Made by a program: the position numbers and the translations under genes
The notes under the pieces: generated by a model
The model's database searches: none
What the model saw: the letters and a program-made list of their open reading frames with translations, nothing else
What the model was told of the DNA's origin: nothing
Source: CALHAX01 sp039816705
Lineage (GTDB): Bacteria; Pseudomonadota; Alphaproteobacteria; Rhizobiales; CALHAX01
NCBI GenBank assembly: GCA_039816705.1
Contig: JBCBXF010000193.1
Location: 1 to 6,132, forward strand
Direction of reading: 5' to 3'
DNA: 6,132 bases
Part shown: positions 4,867 through 6,132 of the stretch, piece by piece
How the letters are laid out: each line of letters opens with the position of its first letter
Position numbering within the stretch: position 1 is the stretch's first letter

Positions 4867-6132
4867 ATGAAAAAGTTCGTTCGCTCCTGCGCCATGGTTG
4901 GAATTGGCCTCGCGTGTCTTTCCGCTGCGGCTAAGGCACAGGAGGACCGGGTCCTCTTCCCGGGCGATGCGGTGACGACGGGGTTTGCGGGCATCACGCA
5001 GACGGACAAGCCGTTGCCGGTCGATGCCAATCCGCTCGATCATTTCTATATCGATCTCGACGGTGCGAGCGCCCAGATTGTTTCGCTTCGCGGGCTTGGT
5101 GCCAGTCCGGAAGGGCAACGTATCGCGCCGATTGTGACGCGGCAGATAACGGCGCGGCGGATCGGCCAAGTCTTTGCGACGGCGATCGACGATGAGGATG
5201 TTCCAAATATCTTCCTTGGCGCGACGAGTGCTTACGGCCTTCAGATTGTCGGGCCGGATGCGGATGGAAATGGTGCTCCGGATCGGCTGCGACGCGGGGC
5301 TCCCGGGGCGCAGTTCATGGCCGGGCAGTTTGGTGCCACGACCGTTGAAGGCATTGGCGAGGCGGCTGAACCGGACGTGGCTGTGGATCGTGTACCGGGC
5401 CCCGGTACGATCTGGAAGATTGACGGGCGCACAGGTGAGCCATCGGTTTTCGCGACGCTGCCCGGCAACACGGCGCCGGGAATCGGCGATCTCGTGTGGG
5501 ACGGGCGGTCCAGCTCGCTCTATGTTTCCGACCTTGAGAACGGGCTGATCCACCGACTTGACCGAGAGGGTATCGCGCAAAGCATCTTTGATCACGGTCT
5601 TGAGGGTCGTGTCGCTGGGAATTTTGATCCTATTGTCGATGACGGCGTGCGTGCGGACATCACCAGCGACGCCTTCGATAGCGAAAACCCGGATACCTGG
5701 GGTTTCACGCAGATCCATCGCCGGGTGCACGGCCTCGCAATCCATGCCGGACGGCTTTACTATGCGGTTGCGGGAGAAAAACGCGTTTGGTCGATTGGCA
5801 TCGACAAGAATGGAGATTTTGCCGGGCGTGCGCGCATCGAGCTCGATCTGGGCAATCTCGAAATGGATGGCCCGGTCACTGACATTGCGTTCGATCTCAA
5901 GGGCATGATGTATCTCGCCCAGCGTGGCGCGCCGAAGGGCAGTTATAGCTACGCTGAATTTGCAGCGCCCGGGCAATCCGGCGTGATGCGGTTCCGTGCG
6001 GAAAGCCCCGATGACCCGGCAACGCCTGCGCGTTGGATCCCGGCCGCTGAGACTTATGCCATCGGGCTGCCTTCGCCTTATCTTGCATCGACTGGCGGGT
6101 TGGCGCTGGGTTACGGCTATGGTGAGGATGGC
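4867..6132 (+). CDS. Secreted protein with beta-propeller-like repeats (C-terminus cut by window edge)
   Basis: The plus frame is open from 4825 to the window end; from ATG 4867 it gives 422 residues with no stop. The N-terminus is a classic Sec signal peptide: KK at 2-3, a hydrophobic core (about 9-22) and a cleavage site AKA|QE after residue 24. The Cys at 17 lies in GLAC, a poor lipobox, so signal peptidase I is more likely. The mature part has recurring strand pairs typical of propeller blades (NHL, SMP-30 or TolB-like folds): TIWKIDGRTG (181-190), GDLVWDGRSSSLYVSDL (207-223), HGLAIHAGRLYYAVAG (288-303), VWSIGIDKNGDF (307-318) and VTDIAFDLKGMMYLAQRG (337-354). DADGNGAPD (131-139) resembles an acidic calcium loop. 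I do not recognise a named family and see no catalytic motif. ATG 4825 would add 14 residues and has a distant GGAAGG upstream; 4867 was chosen because it gives the cleanest signal peptide. It lies downstream of the Tat-exported beta-helix gene on the same strand. Confidence 0.75.
   Translation, partial: MKKFVRSCAMVGIGLACLSAAAKAQEDRVLFPGDAVTTGFAGITQTDKPLPVDANPLDHFYIDLDGASAQIVSLRGLGASPEGQRIAPIVTRQITARRIGQVFATAIDDEDVPNIFLGATSAYGLQIVGPDADGNGAPDRLRRGAPGAQFMAGQFGATTVEGIGEAAEPDVAVDRVPGPGTIWKIDGRTGEPSVFATLPGNTAPGIGDLVWDGRSSSLYVSDLENGLIHRLDREGIAQSIFDHGLEGRVAGNFDPIVDDGVRADITSDAFDSENPDTWGFTQIHRRVHGLAIHAGRLYYAVAGEKRVWSIGIDKNGDFAGRARIELDLGNLEMDGPVTDIAFDLKGMMYLAQRGAPKGSYSYAEFAAPGQSGVMRFRAESPDDPATPARWIPAAETYAIGLPSPYLASTGGLALGYGYGEDG

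Noticed and set aside
4816..5976. Long minus-strand open frame (386 codons) opposite the propeller-like gene
   Set aside because: Its translation is rich in Arg, Ile and Pro with no domain or signal. The opposite strand encodes a signal peptide and ordered repeats, and long antisense frames are common in GC-rich DNA.
1..6132. CRISPR array, tRNA/rRNA, transposase or integrase, toxin-antitoxin pair
   Set aside because: Reading both strands showed no spaced repeat array, no cloverleaf or rRNA segments, and no mobile-element or toxin-like proteins.

Overview
The window holds five protein-coding genes and looks like ordinary chromosomal DNA from a GC-rich bacterium. I see no mobile element, CRISPR array, tRNA or rRNA. 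The combination of a MeaB-type GTPase, a COG4782/DUF900 hydrolase and a twin-arginine (Tat) exported repeat protein of the TIGR03808 type suggests an alphaproteobacterium, plausibly Hyphomicrobiales or a relative. That assignment rests on family recall from sequence alone, so it is moderate.

Layout. On the minus strand, 1219 down to the left edge is the N-terminal 406 residues of a membrane-anchored alpha/beta hydrolase (DUF900). A divergent spacer (1220-1464) carries two perfect inverted repeats. On the plus strand follow meaB (1465-2472), a P-loop GTPase that looks after adenosylcobalamin-dependent acyl-CoA mutases, and, 9 bases later, pcp (2482-3117), a C15 pyroglutamyl peptidase with its Glu-Cys-His triad intact. 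After an 83-base gap comes a Tat-exported right-handed beta-helix protein (3201-4625) with about eleven coils and a long asparagine ladder. After a 241-base spacer comes a Sec-type secreted protein with beta-propeller-like repeats (4867 to the right edge), cut off by the window end.

How they fit together. meaB and pcp are probably co-transcribed, but their reactions (mutase maintenance; removal of N-terminal pyroglutamate) have no obvious link, and no methylmalonyl-CoA mutase gene lies in view. The last two genes are both predicted to be exported, one folded through Tat and one through Sec, and neither shows a recognisable active site. They are the least understood part of the window. I found no convincing evidence of a wholly new multi-gene system. 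The most worthwhile leads are the paired hairpins ahead of meaB, the Asn/Cys architecture of the beta-helix protein, and the pairing of the two exported repeat proteins.
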